Positions 25,629 to 33,725 of a DNA stretch of 64,000 nucleotides are shown piece by piece. A program made the translations under genes and the position numbers. Positions within the stretch are counted from its first letter, which is position 1; every line of letters starts with the position of its first letter. The stretch is from contig CADDZV010000005.1 in the NCBI GenBank assembly GCA_902812875.1, forward strand, positions 1 through 64,000, given 5' to 3'. A model generated the notes under the pieces. The model made no database searches. It saw only the letters and a list, made by a program, of their open reading frames with translations, and was not told where the DNA came from. The DNA is from Clostridiales bacterium. GTDB lineage: Bacteria > Bacillota > Sulfobacillia > CADDZV01.

Positions 25629-26531
25629 TCAAGAATAGACGTCCTCGCGGATGAGACGGAAATATACCAGCGACAAAAGTACGATGAACATCGCGGTCAG
25701 GTAGGCCAAGGCTGCACCCCTGCCGAACTGCAGGCTGCTGAACGCCTGGGTATAGGTGTAGTAGGCGATCGTCTGGGTACCGTTGGCTGGGCCGCCCCGC
25801 GTCATGATGAAGATGATGTCGAACACTTTGAACGCCTCTATCGTGCGGAGCACTAGCGAAACCAGGAGGCCTGGCCGCAACCATGGTAACGTGACATATA
25901 CGAAACGGCCGATTGCTCCCGCTCCGTCGATAGATGCCGCCTCGTACAGCTCCCCGGGAATCGTCTGCAAGTTGGCCAAAAGGAGCAGTGCGACAAGGGG
26001 GGTCATCTTCCACACATCTGCCACGATCACCATGTTCATGGCCATCCAAGGCGATCCCAGCCAGTCGTGATAATGACTGATCAGGCCGAGCTGTGTGAGC
26101 AGGGCATTCAGAGCGCCATAGTCCGCGTTGTATATCCACCGCCACATCATGCCGTTCACGATGGTGGGCAGCGCCCACGGGATCAAAATCAAGGCCCGCA
26201 GCACGCCCTGCCCCCGGAACCGCTGGTTAAGTAGTAGCGCCATCAAAAGCCCCAAGATCAGCTCGAGGCCGGTGGAGACCAGCGTGAAATAGAATGTGCG
26301 CCCCATGGCCTGCCAAAAAGTGGGGTCAGACAACGCGCTCAGGTAGTTTTGCAACCCGACAAAAGGCCGCCCGGGTATGGTCAAGGTATAGCGGTGAAAG
26401 CTGGTCCAAAACTGCTCCGCGAGGGGAATAAAGATCACGCCAAATGTGACCAGTAGGGCTGGGGCAAGGAACACTAGCGCCAGGATGAGTTCCTCGCGCC
26501 GGCCACTCCACCGCTTCTGCGTCGAGCTCAT
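25629..26531 (-). CDS. ABC sugar transporter permease (MalF/UgpA type)
   Basis: Partner permease of the same importer. Hydrophobic segments begin at 'LILALVFLAPALLVTFGVIF' (about 14-36). The EAA loop reads 'YEAASIDGAGAIGRFVYVTL'. It ends in a short cytosolic tail. GGGGAG lies before the ATG at 26531. A GC-rich stem-loop separates it from the binding-protein gene upstream, a usual arrangement for unequal expression. Confidence 0.93.
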   Translation of the reverse strand: MSSTQKRWSGRREELILALVFLAPALLVTFGVIFIPLAEQFWTSFHRYTLTIPGRPFVGLQNYLSALSDPTFWQAMGRTFYFTLVSTGLELILGLLMALLLNQRFRGQGVLRALILIPWALPTIVNGMMWRWIYNADYGALNALLTQLGLISHYHDWLGSPWMAMNMVIVADVWKMTPLVALLLLANLQTIPGELYEAASIDGAGAIGRFVYVTLPWLRPGLLVSLVLRTIEAFKVFDIIFIMTRGGPANGTQTIAYYTYTQAFSSLQFGRGAALAYLTAMFIVLLSLVYFRLIREDVYS

Positions 26532-26555
26532 TTGCCGCTCCCCCTGACACAGAAG

Positions 26556-26588
26556 GCCCGGGAGCCGGGTGACCGCCTGCTCCCGGGC
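26556..26588 (-). other. Intercistronic stem-loop between binding-protein and permease genes
   Basis: GCCCGGGAGC (26556-26565) and GCTCCCGGGC (26579-26588) form a perfect 10-bp stem with a 13-base loop. There is no T run, so it is more likely an RNA stability element or partial terminator that lets the lipoprotein be made in excess. Confidence 0.7.
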
Positions 26589-26595
26589 TCTGCTC

Positions 26596-27870
26596 TCACT
26601 TTTGCCCGCTGGCCAGTTGCTTTACCTGGTCCACCAGTGGCTTCATCGCGTCCTCGGGCGATTCCTTGCGCAGAAGAGCGTTCTGTAGCGCCACCTGGAG
26701 ATCGGTGGAGAACTGGCTATACCACGGCACGAACTCTGGCCGTCCCCTCATGCTGGCGAACTGCTCTTTTGCCACGCTGACCAGTTCCGGAGAGGCGTTG
26801 AGGTCGGGGGCATTGAGAGCATCGGTCCAGATGGGCAACGAGTCAGAGGCATAAGGCTTCTGGTTTTCTTCGCTCGTCAAGAACTCGATCAGCTTCCAGG
26901 CTGCGTCAGGATACTTGGTGCTCTTGGTGATAGCCAAGCCCATCGAGCCACTCACGCCAATGGATTCCTTGGCCGCAGGCGTTGGGGCTATGCCTACGTC
27001 ACCTGCCACCTGGGACTGTTTGGGATCATTGGCCAGGCCGTACATGTACGTCCAGTTCAAGGCGAAAGCAGCCTTGCCTTGCTGGAAGATCTGGCGGACG
27101 TCCTCCTCCAGGTAGGTGGTCGAGTTGGGGTTCGAAAGCCCGTCCTTCAAGGTGCCCACCATCCACTTCAGGGCGTCCATGGCCCCGTCGGTCTGGAACT
27201 GGGGGCTGCCATCAGGCCCAAGGATGTTGCCGCCAAAAGAGTACACAAGTTGGGCGTAATCACAGACCACGGCTTCGGCCTGGCCCCAGCTCCAGACGAT
27301 GGGGTATTCGACGATTTTCTTCTGCTTGATAACCTTGGCCATGTTCAGCAGTTCGTCCCACGTCTTTGGCGGGTCTTTGAAGCCGGCCTCGGCCAGCATC
27401 TTCTTGTTGTAATACAGGAACTTGGTGTCCAGGATCCACGGAACACCGTAATACTTGTCCCCCACCTTCATGATGTTGAGCACTGCCGGATTGATGCCAC
27501 TTTGCATCTGTGGCGTGATGCGGTTCGTCACGTCCTGAATGAAGTTGGCGGCCGCAAATTCCGCTGGCCAGATCTCGTCGACCAGTACCACGTCATATTG
27601 ACCGGACCCCGACGCCTGATCGGTCACGATCTTGTCGTGCAGCGACTCGTACGGTACGAATGTCACCTGCACTTTGATGCCCGGGTTTTGTTCCATGAAC
27701 TTCTGTATCATGGCATTGACGTGCTCGTCACTGTATGCGGCTTGTTTCATGGTCAGAAATTGCAGTGTAATCGGTCCGGTAGTCTGGTTCTTGGCCGTTT
27801 GGCCTGAGCCGCATCCCGCTGCGAGCGCGATCACCAGGACCACTGCCAACCCCAACATGATCCGCTTCAT
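26596..27870 (-). CDS. Extracellular sugar-binding lipoprotein of the ABC importer
   Basis: A substrate-binding protein of family 1 (maltose-binding type). The signal peptide ends in the lipobox 'ALAAGC' (Cys about residue 20), so it is lipid-anchored outside the membrane. Typical parts are 'GQYDVVLVDEIWPAEFAAAN', 'VPWILDTKFLYYNKKML' and 'AAWKLIEFLTSEENQKPY'. The 424 residues are normal. AGGAGG lies eight bases before the ATG. The ligand is not evident; the operon context suggests a glycosamine or Amadori-type compound. Confidence 0.93.
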   Translation of the reverse strand: MKRIMLGLAVVLVIALAAGCGSGQTAKNQTTGPITLQFLTMKQAAYSDEHVNAMIQKFMEQNPGIKVQVTFVPYESLHDKIVTDQASGSGQYDVVLVDEIWPAEFAAANFIQDVTNRITPQMQSGINPAVLNIMKVGDKYYGVPWILDTKFLYYNKKMLAEAGFKDPPKTWDELLNMAKVIKQKKIVEYPIVWSWGQAEAVVCDYAQLVYSFGGNILGPDGSPQFQTDGAMDALKWMVGTLKDGLSNPNSTTYLEEDVRQIFQQGKAAFALNWTYMYGLANDPKQSQVAGDVGIAPTPAAKESIGVSGSMGLAITKSTKYPDAAWKLIEFLTSEENQKPYASDSLPIWTDALNAPDLNASPELVSVAKEQFASMRGRPEFVPWYSQFSTDLQVALQNALLRKESPEDAMKPLVDQVKQLASGQK

Positions 27871-27983
27871 CCTTCGGCCCTCCTTCCCGAAGTCAGGAAT
27901 CCGAAACCAATACCTCGCCCCGTCCTACCATTGCCGATGCCAGTGTTCGAACCCTGTTTCCCCCTTTTTCCTTCACCTCCAGT

Positions 27984-29030
27984 TCACGTTTCGGTACGTA
28001 TCACGCTGGGCGTATGGCGAAACTCGCCCGGCACAAATCCCCGGGCTTCCGCCCAGCCGAGGCTCATCCATTGAAAAGGCACTACCTGCACGAGGGGCAG
28101 CACGGCTTCGTCCACGGCAGGGACAGGAAGAACCTGTGCCCCGGTAGCCGCCAGTGACGGCGTCACGGACACCGGGGCCACTGCGATCACCGTCGCATGG
28201 GTAGCGATGAGCTCGCTCACCATTGCCCGGCCGAGATCGAAAGCCGGCGCCGATTCCGGCAGCACCACGGCAGCCAAGAAACCTGGTTCGGCCACTTCGA
28301 TGACGCCGTGGCGGAATTCCCCGCCGTCTTCCGCCCAGGCGGGCATCTTGGCGACCTCGTTGAAGAGCAAGGCCCCCGCCCACGCCGCACTAAGTGACTC
28401 CCCGCGGCCGAGCACCACGGCGGCCCGCACGTCCCTGAGGGCGTGCCCGCGGTCTCGCCACCAAGGCCCCTGTTGGTTAGCCGCCTCCACCGCGCCGGCG
28501 GTCTGTTCGACCCATCCACGCCACAACGCCGTGGGTTGACCCGTCAAATGGATCCCGAGATACAGAAGAGCCAGCATGCTCGCCCCGTAGGTTTTGATCG
28601 CCACACCGTGGTCAGGCACTACCCCAGTCACCAAGGCCGCGCGTGCCGTGGCGGCCAGCGTACTGTCGCTGGTGTTGGTGACAGCCACCACCGTCACCTT
28701 CCGGGCCGCCAGCTCACTGGCGAGTTTTACCACTTCCGCGCTCTCACCGGATTGCGAAACCGCCACGACGAGGTCACCCGGTGAAAGCCGACCGCGGTCG
28801 TAGTACAGCAGGTTGGAACTAAGCTCGACAACCACCGGCAGGCCCAACGAGGCCAGAACGTAAGACGCTCCCAGGGCGGCGAAATACGAACTTCCCATTC
28901 CCGTGAGGACAAGACGGTTCCAATGACCGTGTCCCAAAGCTCCTGCCAGTTCGCGCACCCAAACCGGCTCCAGGGCAACTAGGTGCCGGAAGGCTTCCCC
29001 TTGCAATCGGATGTCTTGCTCCATAGACAT
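27984..29030 (-). CDS. SIS-domain sugar isomerase/deglycase (GlmS/FrlB-like)
   Basis: A protein with two sugar-isomerase (SIS) domains, related to the isomerase half of GlmS and to deglycases such as FrlB. The first SIS domain shows 'LTGMGSSYFAALGASYVL' and 'VAVSQSGESAEVVKL'; the second has 'AAVVLGRGESLSAAWAGAL' and 'DGGEFRHGVIE'. The probable start is the ATG at 29030, 11 bases after GGGAG; ATGs at 29048 and 29024 are alternatives. It follows the ROK regulator directly and precedes the transporter. It may split or isomerise an aminosugar phosphate. Confidence 0.85.
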   Translation of the reverse strand: MSMEQDIRLQGEAFRHLVALEPVWVRELAGALGHGHWNRLVLTGMGSSYFAALGASYVLASLGLPVVVELSSNLLYYDRGRLSPGDLVVAVSQSGESAEVVKLASELAARKVTVVAVTNTSDSTLAATARAALVTGVVPDHGVAIKTYGASMLALLYLGIHLTGQPTALWRGWVEQTAGAVEAANQQGPWWRDRGHALRDVRAAVVLGRGESLSAAWAGALLFNEVAKMPAWAEDGGEFRHGVIEVAEPGFLAAVVLPESAPAFDLGRAMVSELIATHATVIAVAPVSVTPSLAATGAQVLPVPAVDEAVLPLVQVVPFQWMSLGWAEARGFVPGEFRHTPSVIRTET

Positions 29031-29050
29031 GGCTCTGTACGCTCCCATCG

Positions 29051-30241
29051 CTACGCCACAAACGTTACGGAGCTCCGCCGGCGAATCATGACCCCGTAAC
29101 AAGCCCCGAGCAGAGTGCTCTTTTCCGCCAAATTGGCCGCGATGACCGGCGCCGGATACGGCGCATATTGGTCAATCAACTCCTGGACCACGGGCAGGAT
29201 CAGGTCGGACACGCGTAATATCTCGCCCCCCAGGACCACCAGTTCAGGGTTCAAAAGACAAACCAGGTTACAAGCAACGCTCCCAATCACCCTGGCGGCA
29301 CCGTTAATCAGTTCGATGGCTCGCCGGTCATTGGCCAAAGCCGCTTCCACAAAGGCGTCGACCTTGCCTTCCCCCGGCGAGAAGCCAGCCCCAGCCCACT
29401 GTTCGGCGAGTACCGTAAGGGCCACGCGGCGCTCCAGCAAGCCGAACCCGCGTACCGCCCCGTGCGACGGCGCGGGTTGCGTGGAAGCGACGTCACTTTC
29501 CATCAGCCAATGGCCGATCTCGCCGGCCGCCCCGTCCCTGCCGCGATACAGATGGCCGTCCACCAGCATCGCGGCACCAAGGCCGGAACCAACCGTGATG
29601 GCAAGTGCATTCTCGCGTCCCACCGCAGCCCCACGCCAATATTCACCGAGTAGGAGGGCATCAACATCGTTGAACACAGTCACAGGAAACCCAAGCAGCG
29701 AGCCCAGCCGTTCACCCACCGTCATGTCTTCCCACTGCAAGGCAGGCGCCCACACCACGCGTTCGCCGCCCGGATCGGGCGTTCCGGGCACGACGAGGCC
29801 AGTCCCCACCAGATTTTCCGACGCTATGCCACTTCTGTGCACAAGCTCTTCTACCAAGGCGGTGACTTGGTCTAGAAGAGGTTGCCCAAGCCCAGTTACC
29901 TTTGCCGCTTCAGTAAAAATCACGTCGCCGGACAGGTCGAGTACCCCACCGAGGAGGCGGTAAGGGGCAATGTCCACAACGACGACAAACCCGGCCTTCG
30001 GATTGAACGACAAAAGTATGGGCTGACGGCCGCCCGACGAGTTTCCGACACCCACCTCCTGGACTAACCCCTCTTCAATCAAGGCAGCAACCGTCCTGGT
30101 AACGGCCGGGGCGCTGAGCCCTGTCCGTGCCGCAATCTCAGCCCGCGAGATGGAACCTTCCCTGCGGATAAGGTCCAGGATCAGCGTCCGATTTATCTGC
30201 CTCATCAGCTCCGGCTTTCCCGGGATCGATGGCCGCGGCAA
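29051..30241 (-). CDS. ROK-family transcriptional regulator
   Basis: A sugar-responsive repressor of the NagC/XylR type. The N-terminal winged helix ('RREGSISRAEIAARTGLSA' with 'VTRTVAALIEEGLV') is followed by the ROK sugar-kinase-like fold with 'GVGNSSGGRQPILL', 'AITVGSGLGAAMLVDG', 'GAAGEIGHW' and 'LNPELVVLGG'. The classical zinc-binding cysteine cluster of ROK proteins is not evident after the 'GEIGH' motif. The TTG at 30241 has GGGGAGGG six bases upstream; an earlier GTG at 30259 has none. It is the first gene of the operon, and an inverted repeat at 30274-30296 is a likely autoregulatory operator. Confidence 0.9.
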   Translation of the reverse strand: MPRPSIPGKPELMRQINRTLILDLIRREGSISRAEIAARTGLSAPAVTRTVAALIEEGLVQEVGVGNSSGGRQPILLSFNPKAGFVVVVDIAPYRLLGGVLDLSGDVIFTEAAKVTGLGQPLLDQVTALVEELVHRSGIASENLVGTGLVVPGTPDPGGERVVWAPALQWEDMTVGERLGSLLGFPVTVFNDVDALLLGEYWRGAAVGRENALAITVGSGLGAAMLVDGHLYRGRDGAAGEIGHWLMESDVASTQPAPSHGAVRGFGLLERRVALTVLAEQWAGAGFSPGEGKVDAFVEAALANDRRAIELINGAARVIGSVACNLVCLLNPELVVLGGEILRVSDLILPVVQELIDQYAPYPAPVIAANLAEKSTLLGACYGVMIRRRSSVTFVA

Positions 30242-30273
30242 AAACGTCCCTCCCCGCACCCGTAGAGTCGCGC

Positions 30274-30296
30274 AACTTACTTTTGTGAATTAAGTT
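30274..30296. promoter_or_regulatory. Inverted repeat, candidate ROK-repressor operator
   Basis: AACTTA and TAAGTT are perfect 6-bp arms separated by 11 bases, 33 bases before the ROK start. The A/T-rich arms stand out in a GC-rich region. ROK repressors such as XylR bind comparable TTAGTTT/AAACTAA-type palindromes. Confidence 0.5.
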
Positions 30297-30334
30297 CGTG
30301 CTTGCGACAGGAACTCCTGCCGCCGGCCTCCGCG

Positions 30335-30364
30335 GCATGCCCCTCGTTTTACCGGGGTATACTA
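30335..30364 (+). promoter_or_regulatory. Sigma-F/sigma-G-like promoter before ytxC
   Basis: GCATG (30335-30339), a 15-base spacer and GGGTATACTA (30355-30364) match the forespore sigma-F pattern GYATA-N15-GGnnAnAnTW in all but one defined base. No sigma-A -35 box fits the same -10 region. Confidence 0.5.
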
Positions 30365-30400
30365 GGCACGCACCAAAGACAGCCGAAGGAGTGTCTGGCT

Positions 30401-31324
30401 CTGACGCCCGCTCAGGCTACCTCACACCCAATTGCCATCGGCACTGCACAGTTCGTGGACGCCATCCGCAAAGGTATCAAGGATAGCCTTGAGCCGCTCG
30501 CCGCCCAGGGATACCCGGTAAAGATCGAAGAAACCAGGCGCGGCGGTCTAACGTTCTTCTCCTGCACGTTTGGCCCTGACAGCGCGATGGTGCCGAATAC
30601 CGACCACTGGCGGCGGGAAGGACTGCGCCGACTGGCCACGGCCATCGCAGACGTGCTTGTGGATCAATGGGAGAATCATCTGCTGACGCGGTTGGTGCAA
30701 AACCAGTACAGCTACTTTTCGCCCCACGAACAGGCCGAAATCGTGCAGGACGCCACCCAGCTCCTTGACCACGAGCCGGCGAGCATCCCCACGGGCATCC
30801 GCAAACACGAACGCAAAGCGCGCATCCTCCAGGAGATCCTCGCATATTTCGAACAAAACCAGGAGCTTGTCTTGGAAGGCTTTCTCGTTTTCCGTCTGCG
30901 CGACTATGTAGAAGGACTTGTCCAGGTAGTCGACGACGCCGTCGACGAATACCTTCTGGAGCGTGAATACAGGGAATTCATCCGGCTTTTGAAATTCTTC
31001 GTGCAAGCCCAGGAACCCAAGGTGGAAAAAATCCACGCCATCATGCTCCCCGACGGGGGCTTCCAGCTCGTGGACGAAGAAAACAACCGGCTGGACGAAG
31101 ATTTCTTGCGCGATGTGGTGTTGGGCATCCGGGATATACAAAAGATCAGGGCGGAAGACCTGTTGCTCTCCGCCCTGATCACGCTGGCACCCCGCTTTGT
31201 AGTTTTGCACGCCATGCCTGGTGCCGCACTGGACAACGATACCGCCGGCACCCTGCGGGAGGTGTTCGGGCCGCAGCTGATCGTGTGCCATGGCTGTTCG
31301 CTATGCGATCCGAACCACCGCTGA
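30401..31324 (+). CDS. ytxC: YtxC-family sporulation protein
   Basis: A protein of unknown biochemical role that belongs to a family restricted to endospore formers. The diagnostic central block is 'EGFLVFRLRDYVEGL' followed by 'VDEYLLEREYREFIRLLKFF'. The C-terminal part has 'DLLLSALITLAPRFVVLH' and ends with 'CHGCSLCD'. The start is a problem: AAGGAG (30386-30391) is followed at good spacing only by CTG codons (30395 and 30401) in this frame, so a CTG start is likely. A TTG at 30302 is in frame but lies upstream of the candidate promoter. A forespore-type promoter at 30335-30364 fits the family's role. Confidence 0.82.
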   Translation: MTPAQATSHPIAIGTAQFVDAIRKGIKDSLEPLAAQGYPVKIEETRRGGLTFFSCTFGPDSAMVPNTDHWRREGLRRLATAIADVLVDQWENHLLTRLVQNQYSYFSPHEQAEIVQDATQLLDHEPASIPTGIRKHERKARILQEILAYFEQNQELVLEGFLVFRLRDYVEGLVQVVDDAVDEYLLEREYREFIRLLKFFVQAQEPKVEKIHAIMLPDGGFQLVDEENNRLDEDFLRDVVLGIRDIQKIRAEDLLLSALITLAPRFVVLHAMPGAALDNDTAGTLREVFGPQLIVCHGCSLCDPNHR

Positions 31325-31350
31325 CAGCAGGGCGTCCGGGGTGCCCAGGC

Positions 31351-32550
31351 CTAGATACGTACCCCCAGGTCGTCGAAAATCCGCCGCGATACAACCAGGC
31401 GCTGGATTTGGCCGGTGCCTTCGAAGATGTCGTAGACTTTGATGTCGCGGAACCACTTCTCCAGATACTCGTCGTGCAAAAGCCCGGCGCCAGCCGCCAC
31501 GTCTATGGCCATGGAACAGACCTCCATCCCGATCTGCCCAGCGTAGGCCTTGGACATGGACGCCTCTTTGGTGTTTGGTACGCGGGCATCAGCCATCCAC
31601 GCGGCCTTCCACACAAGCAGCCGCGCGGCATCGATTTTGCGGGCCATGGTGGCAAGGGCTTCCACGATGGCCGCGTAGCGCGGCGACGGCCGCCCCAGCA
31701 TGAGGTTCTGCCGGGCGATCTCGCGGGCCCGCTCATACGCAGCCCGGGCAATACCCACAGCCATAGCGGCCACGGTTGGCCGCGAAGAATCGAACGTCTG
31801 CATGGCTACCTTGAAGCCCTCACGCTGCAGATACCGCTCCTCGCCGCCGAGAAGGTTCTCCACCGGCACCACGCAGTTGTCAAACACGAGTTCCGCGGTC
31901 TCGGAGGCCCGCAGGCCCATCTTGTCCATGATCCGGCCCACGCGGAAGCCGGGCGTCCCTTTTTCCACCACAAAGGCGCGATGCCCGGCCCGGCCGAGGT
32001 TGCGGTCGACCGTGGCGAACACCACGTTCCAGGAAGCTTTGGCGCCGTTGGTGATGAAGGTCTTGGTGCCATTCAGGATGTAGTGGTCACCCTCTTTGCG
32101 GGCCGTGGTGCGGATGCCGGCCACGTCCGAGCCGGCCTCCGGTTCGGTCAGGGCGTAGGCCCCCCACCGTAGCTCCGGGCCGTTAAAGATGGAGAGAAAA
32201 CGTTCTTTTTGTTCAGGCGTTCCCATAAACCGCACTGGCGGCCCTCCGAGTCCGGCCCCGGGCAGGTTTAGCACAAACGAGGCATCGCCCCAGGCGAGCT
32301 CCTCGGCCGCAATCACGCCGATGCGGTTGCCTTGGCGTTCACCCTGGCCGCCCTCGACACCGCCGGGGCCGCCCCCAGAGGGCACGCTTTCCATGCTCAG
32401 GCCCATGGCTTTGGCCTGCTGCAAAAGCGGGAGCGGGGTGTCGTGGTTCTTGTCTGCCTCCAAGGACGCCGGCCGCACCTGCTGCTCGGCAAACCAGTGC
32501 AGAAACTCCTTCAGCTGCCGCTGCTGCGGAGAAAGTTCGAATTCGATCAT
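31351..32550 (-). CDS. Acyl-CoA dehydrogenase (catalytic subunit type)
   Basis: A flavoprotein that introduces the 2,3-double bond in acyl-CoA and passes electrons to ETF. The 399 residues show the usual three parts, with 'AYALTEPEAGSDVAGIRT' and 'GTKTFITNG' in the flavin-binding middle and 'YDIFEGTGQIQRLVV' near the end, where the Glu (about 377) aligns with the catalytic base of medium-chain enzymes. A Gly-rich insertion ('SGGGPGGVEGGQGE') lies near residue 60. The ATG at 32550 has GGGGGTGA upstream and overlaps the stop of the preceding acyl-CoA dehydrogenase gene by four bases. Confidence 0.93.
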   Translation of the reverse strand: MIEFELSPQQRQLKEFLHWFAEQQVRPASLEADKNHDTPLPLLQQAKAMGLSMESVPSGGGPGGVEGGQGERQGNRIGVIAAEELAWGDASFVLNLPGAGLGGPPVRFMGTPEQKERFLSIFNGPELRWGAYALTEPEAGSDVAGIRTTARKEGDHYILNGTKTFITNGAKASWNVVFATVDRNLGRAGHRAFVVEKGTPGFRVGRIMDKMGLRASETAELVFDNCVVPVENLLGGEERYLQREGFKVAMQTFDSSRPTVAAMAVGIARAAYERAREIARQNLMLGRPSPRYAAIVEALATMARKIDAARLLVWKAAWMADARVPNTKEASMSKAYAGQIGMEVCSMAIDVAAGAGLLHDEYLEKWFRDIKVYDIFEGTGQIQRLVVSRRIFDDLGVRI

Positions 32551-33704
32551 GACTTCACCCCCGCCGACGCCAGTCCGGCCGCCGCCATACCGGCTGCCCA
32601 AGTCAGCCGGTCGCGGTGCCCGCCCAAAAGCGTGAGGGCACGCACGTCCCGCATCCATTTCTCCACCGGGTGGTCCTGCACGTAGCCGTGGCCACCCAAC
32701 AGCTGCACCGCCCCGTTGGTGGCGAACAACGCCGCCTCATAGGCCTGCAGCACCGCCGCCGGCAAAAGGTACGATACGTCCTGCCCCTGGTCCAGCGACC
32801 AGGCTGCTTGCCACAAGAGTCCCCGTGCTGCTTCCAGCTGGGTCGCCATGTCCGCCAGGTAGAAGGAAACGCCTTGGAAGGCGGCAATCAGCTGGCCGAA
32901 CGCTTTCCGGGTGGCGGCATACGAAGAGGCATACTCGACAGCGGCCCGTGCCACCCCCAGGGCTTCGGCAGCCAGAACCAAGTCCGCCCTCCCCTGGACA
33001 AGCTCCAGCTGTGCTGGGGTCAGGCCTCCGGCCACCAGGGCATCGCCGGGTATCAGAACCCCATCCAGATCTAGACTGTGGAAAGCCGCCGCCTCCAGGC
33101 CCAGTGTGCGGTGACGGGCGCCGAGCTTCAGACCATCTGTACCGGCAGCCACTACGAACAGGCTCATGGCGCTCTCCCCGTCCTGCGGAGTGCGCGCCGC
33201 CACCAGATACTGGTCCGCTCCTTCGGCCCCAAGCACGATGCGCTTGTGCCCGTGCAGGCGATAGCTGTCGCCATCCGGTACCGCGGTGGTTTCTACCAAT
33301 TCGCCGCTGTAGCCGGGCCCGGGCTCACCCACTGCCACCGCCGCATGGGCGAGACCCTGTGCATACCGCCCCAGCAGGCGTTCTTGGGTTTCCGCGGCGG
33401 CCGTGGCCATGACCAGGTACCCAAAAAGACCCGGCCCGGGCATGGCGTGCAGCATCCCGGCGTCGCCCCAACCAAGCTCCTCCTGCACAATGGCAAGCGA
33501 AACGTTGCCGAGCCCGGCCCCACCGGCATTTTCCGGCAACGCCAGCACGTCCAGCCCGAGGTCGTGATACTCATTTTGCAGCGCCGCCGGTACGGCGCCC
33601 GCCCGCTCACAGTCGCGCGCCGCTGGGCGCAACCGCGTGTCGGCGAAATCGTGTGCCATGTCACGCAAGCCCTTGTCGTCATCCGAAAGAGCGAAAGAGA
33701 TCAC
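32547..33704 (-). CDS. Acyl-CoA dehydrogenase-like protein without the usual catalytic Glu
   Basis: A second member of the family, about 385 residues, more divergent. The N-terminal helical domain ('DMAHDFADTRLRPAARDCE') and C-terminal 'AFGQLIAAFQGVSFYLADMA' and 'QLLGGHGYVQDHPVEKWMRD' are clear. At the catalytic-base position, where its neighbour has 'FEGTGQIQR', this protein reads 'LLGGHRDRL', with no Glu. The flavin region is also poorly conserved ('AVAVGEPGPGYSGELV'). It may be the non-catalytic half of a heteromeric enzyme with its neighbour. The GTG at 33704 has AGGGGG at good spacing; the TTG at 33710 is an alternative. Confidence 0.88.
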   Translation of the reverse strand: MISFALSDDDKGLRDMAHDFADTRLRPAARDCERAGAVPAALQNEYHDLGLDVLALPENAGGAGLGNVSLAIVQEELGWGDAGMLHAMPGPGLFGYLVMATAAAETQERLLGRYAQGLAHAAVAVGEPGPGYSGELVETTAVPDGDSYRLHGHKRIVLGAEGADQYLVAARTPQDGESAMSLFVVAAGTDGLKLGARHRTLGLEAAAFHSLDLDGVLIPGDALVAGGLTPAQLELVQGRADLVLAAEALGVARAAVEYASSYAATRKAFGQLIAAFQGVSFYLADMATQLEAARGLLWQAAWSLDQGQDVSYLLPAAVLQAYEAALFATNGAVQLLGGHGYVQDHPVEKWMRDVRALTLLGGHRDRLTWAAGMAAAGLASAGVKS

Positions 33705-33725
33705 GGCCAAACCCCCTTCGCGGGT

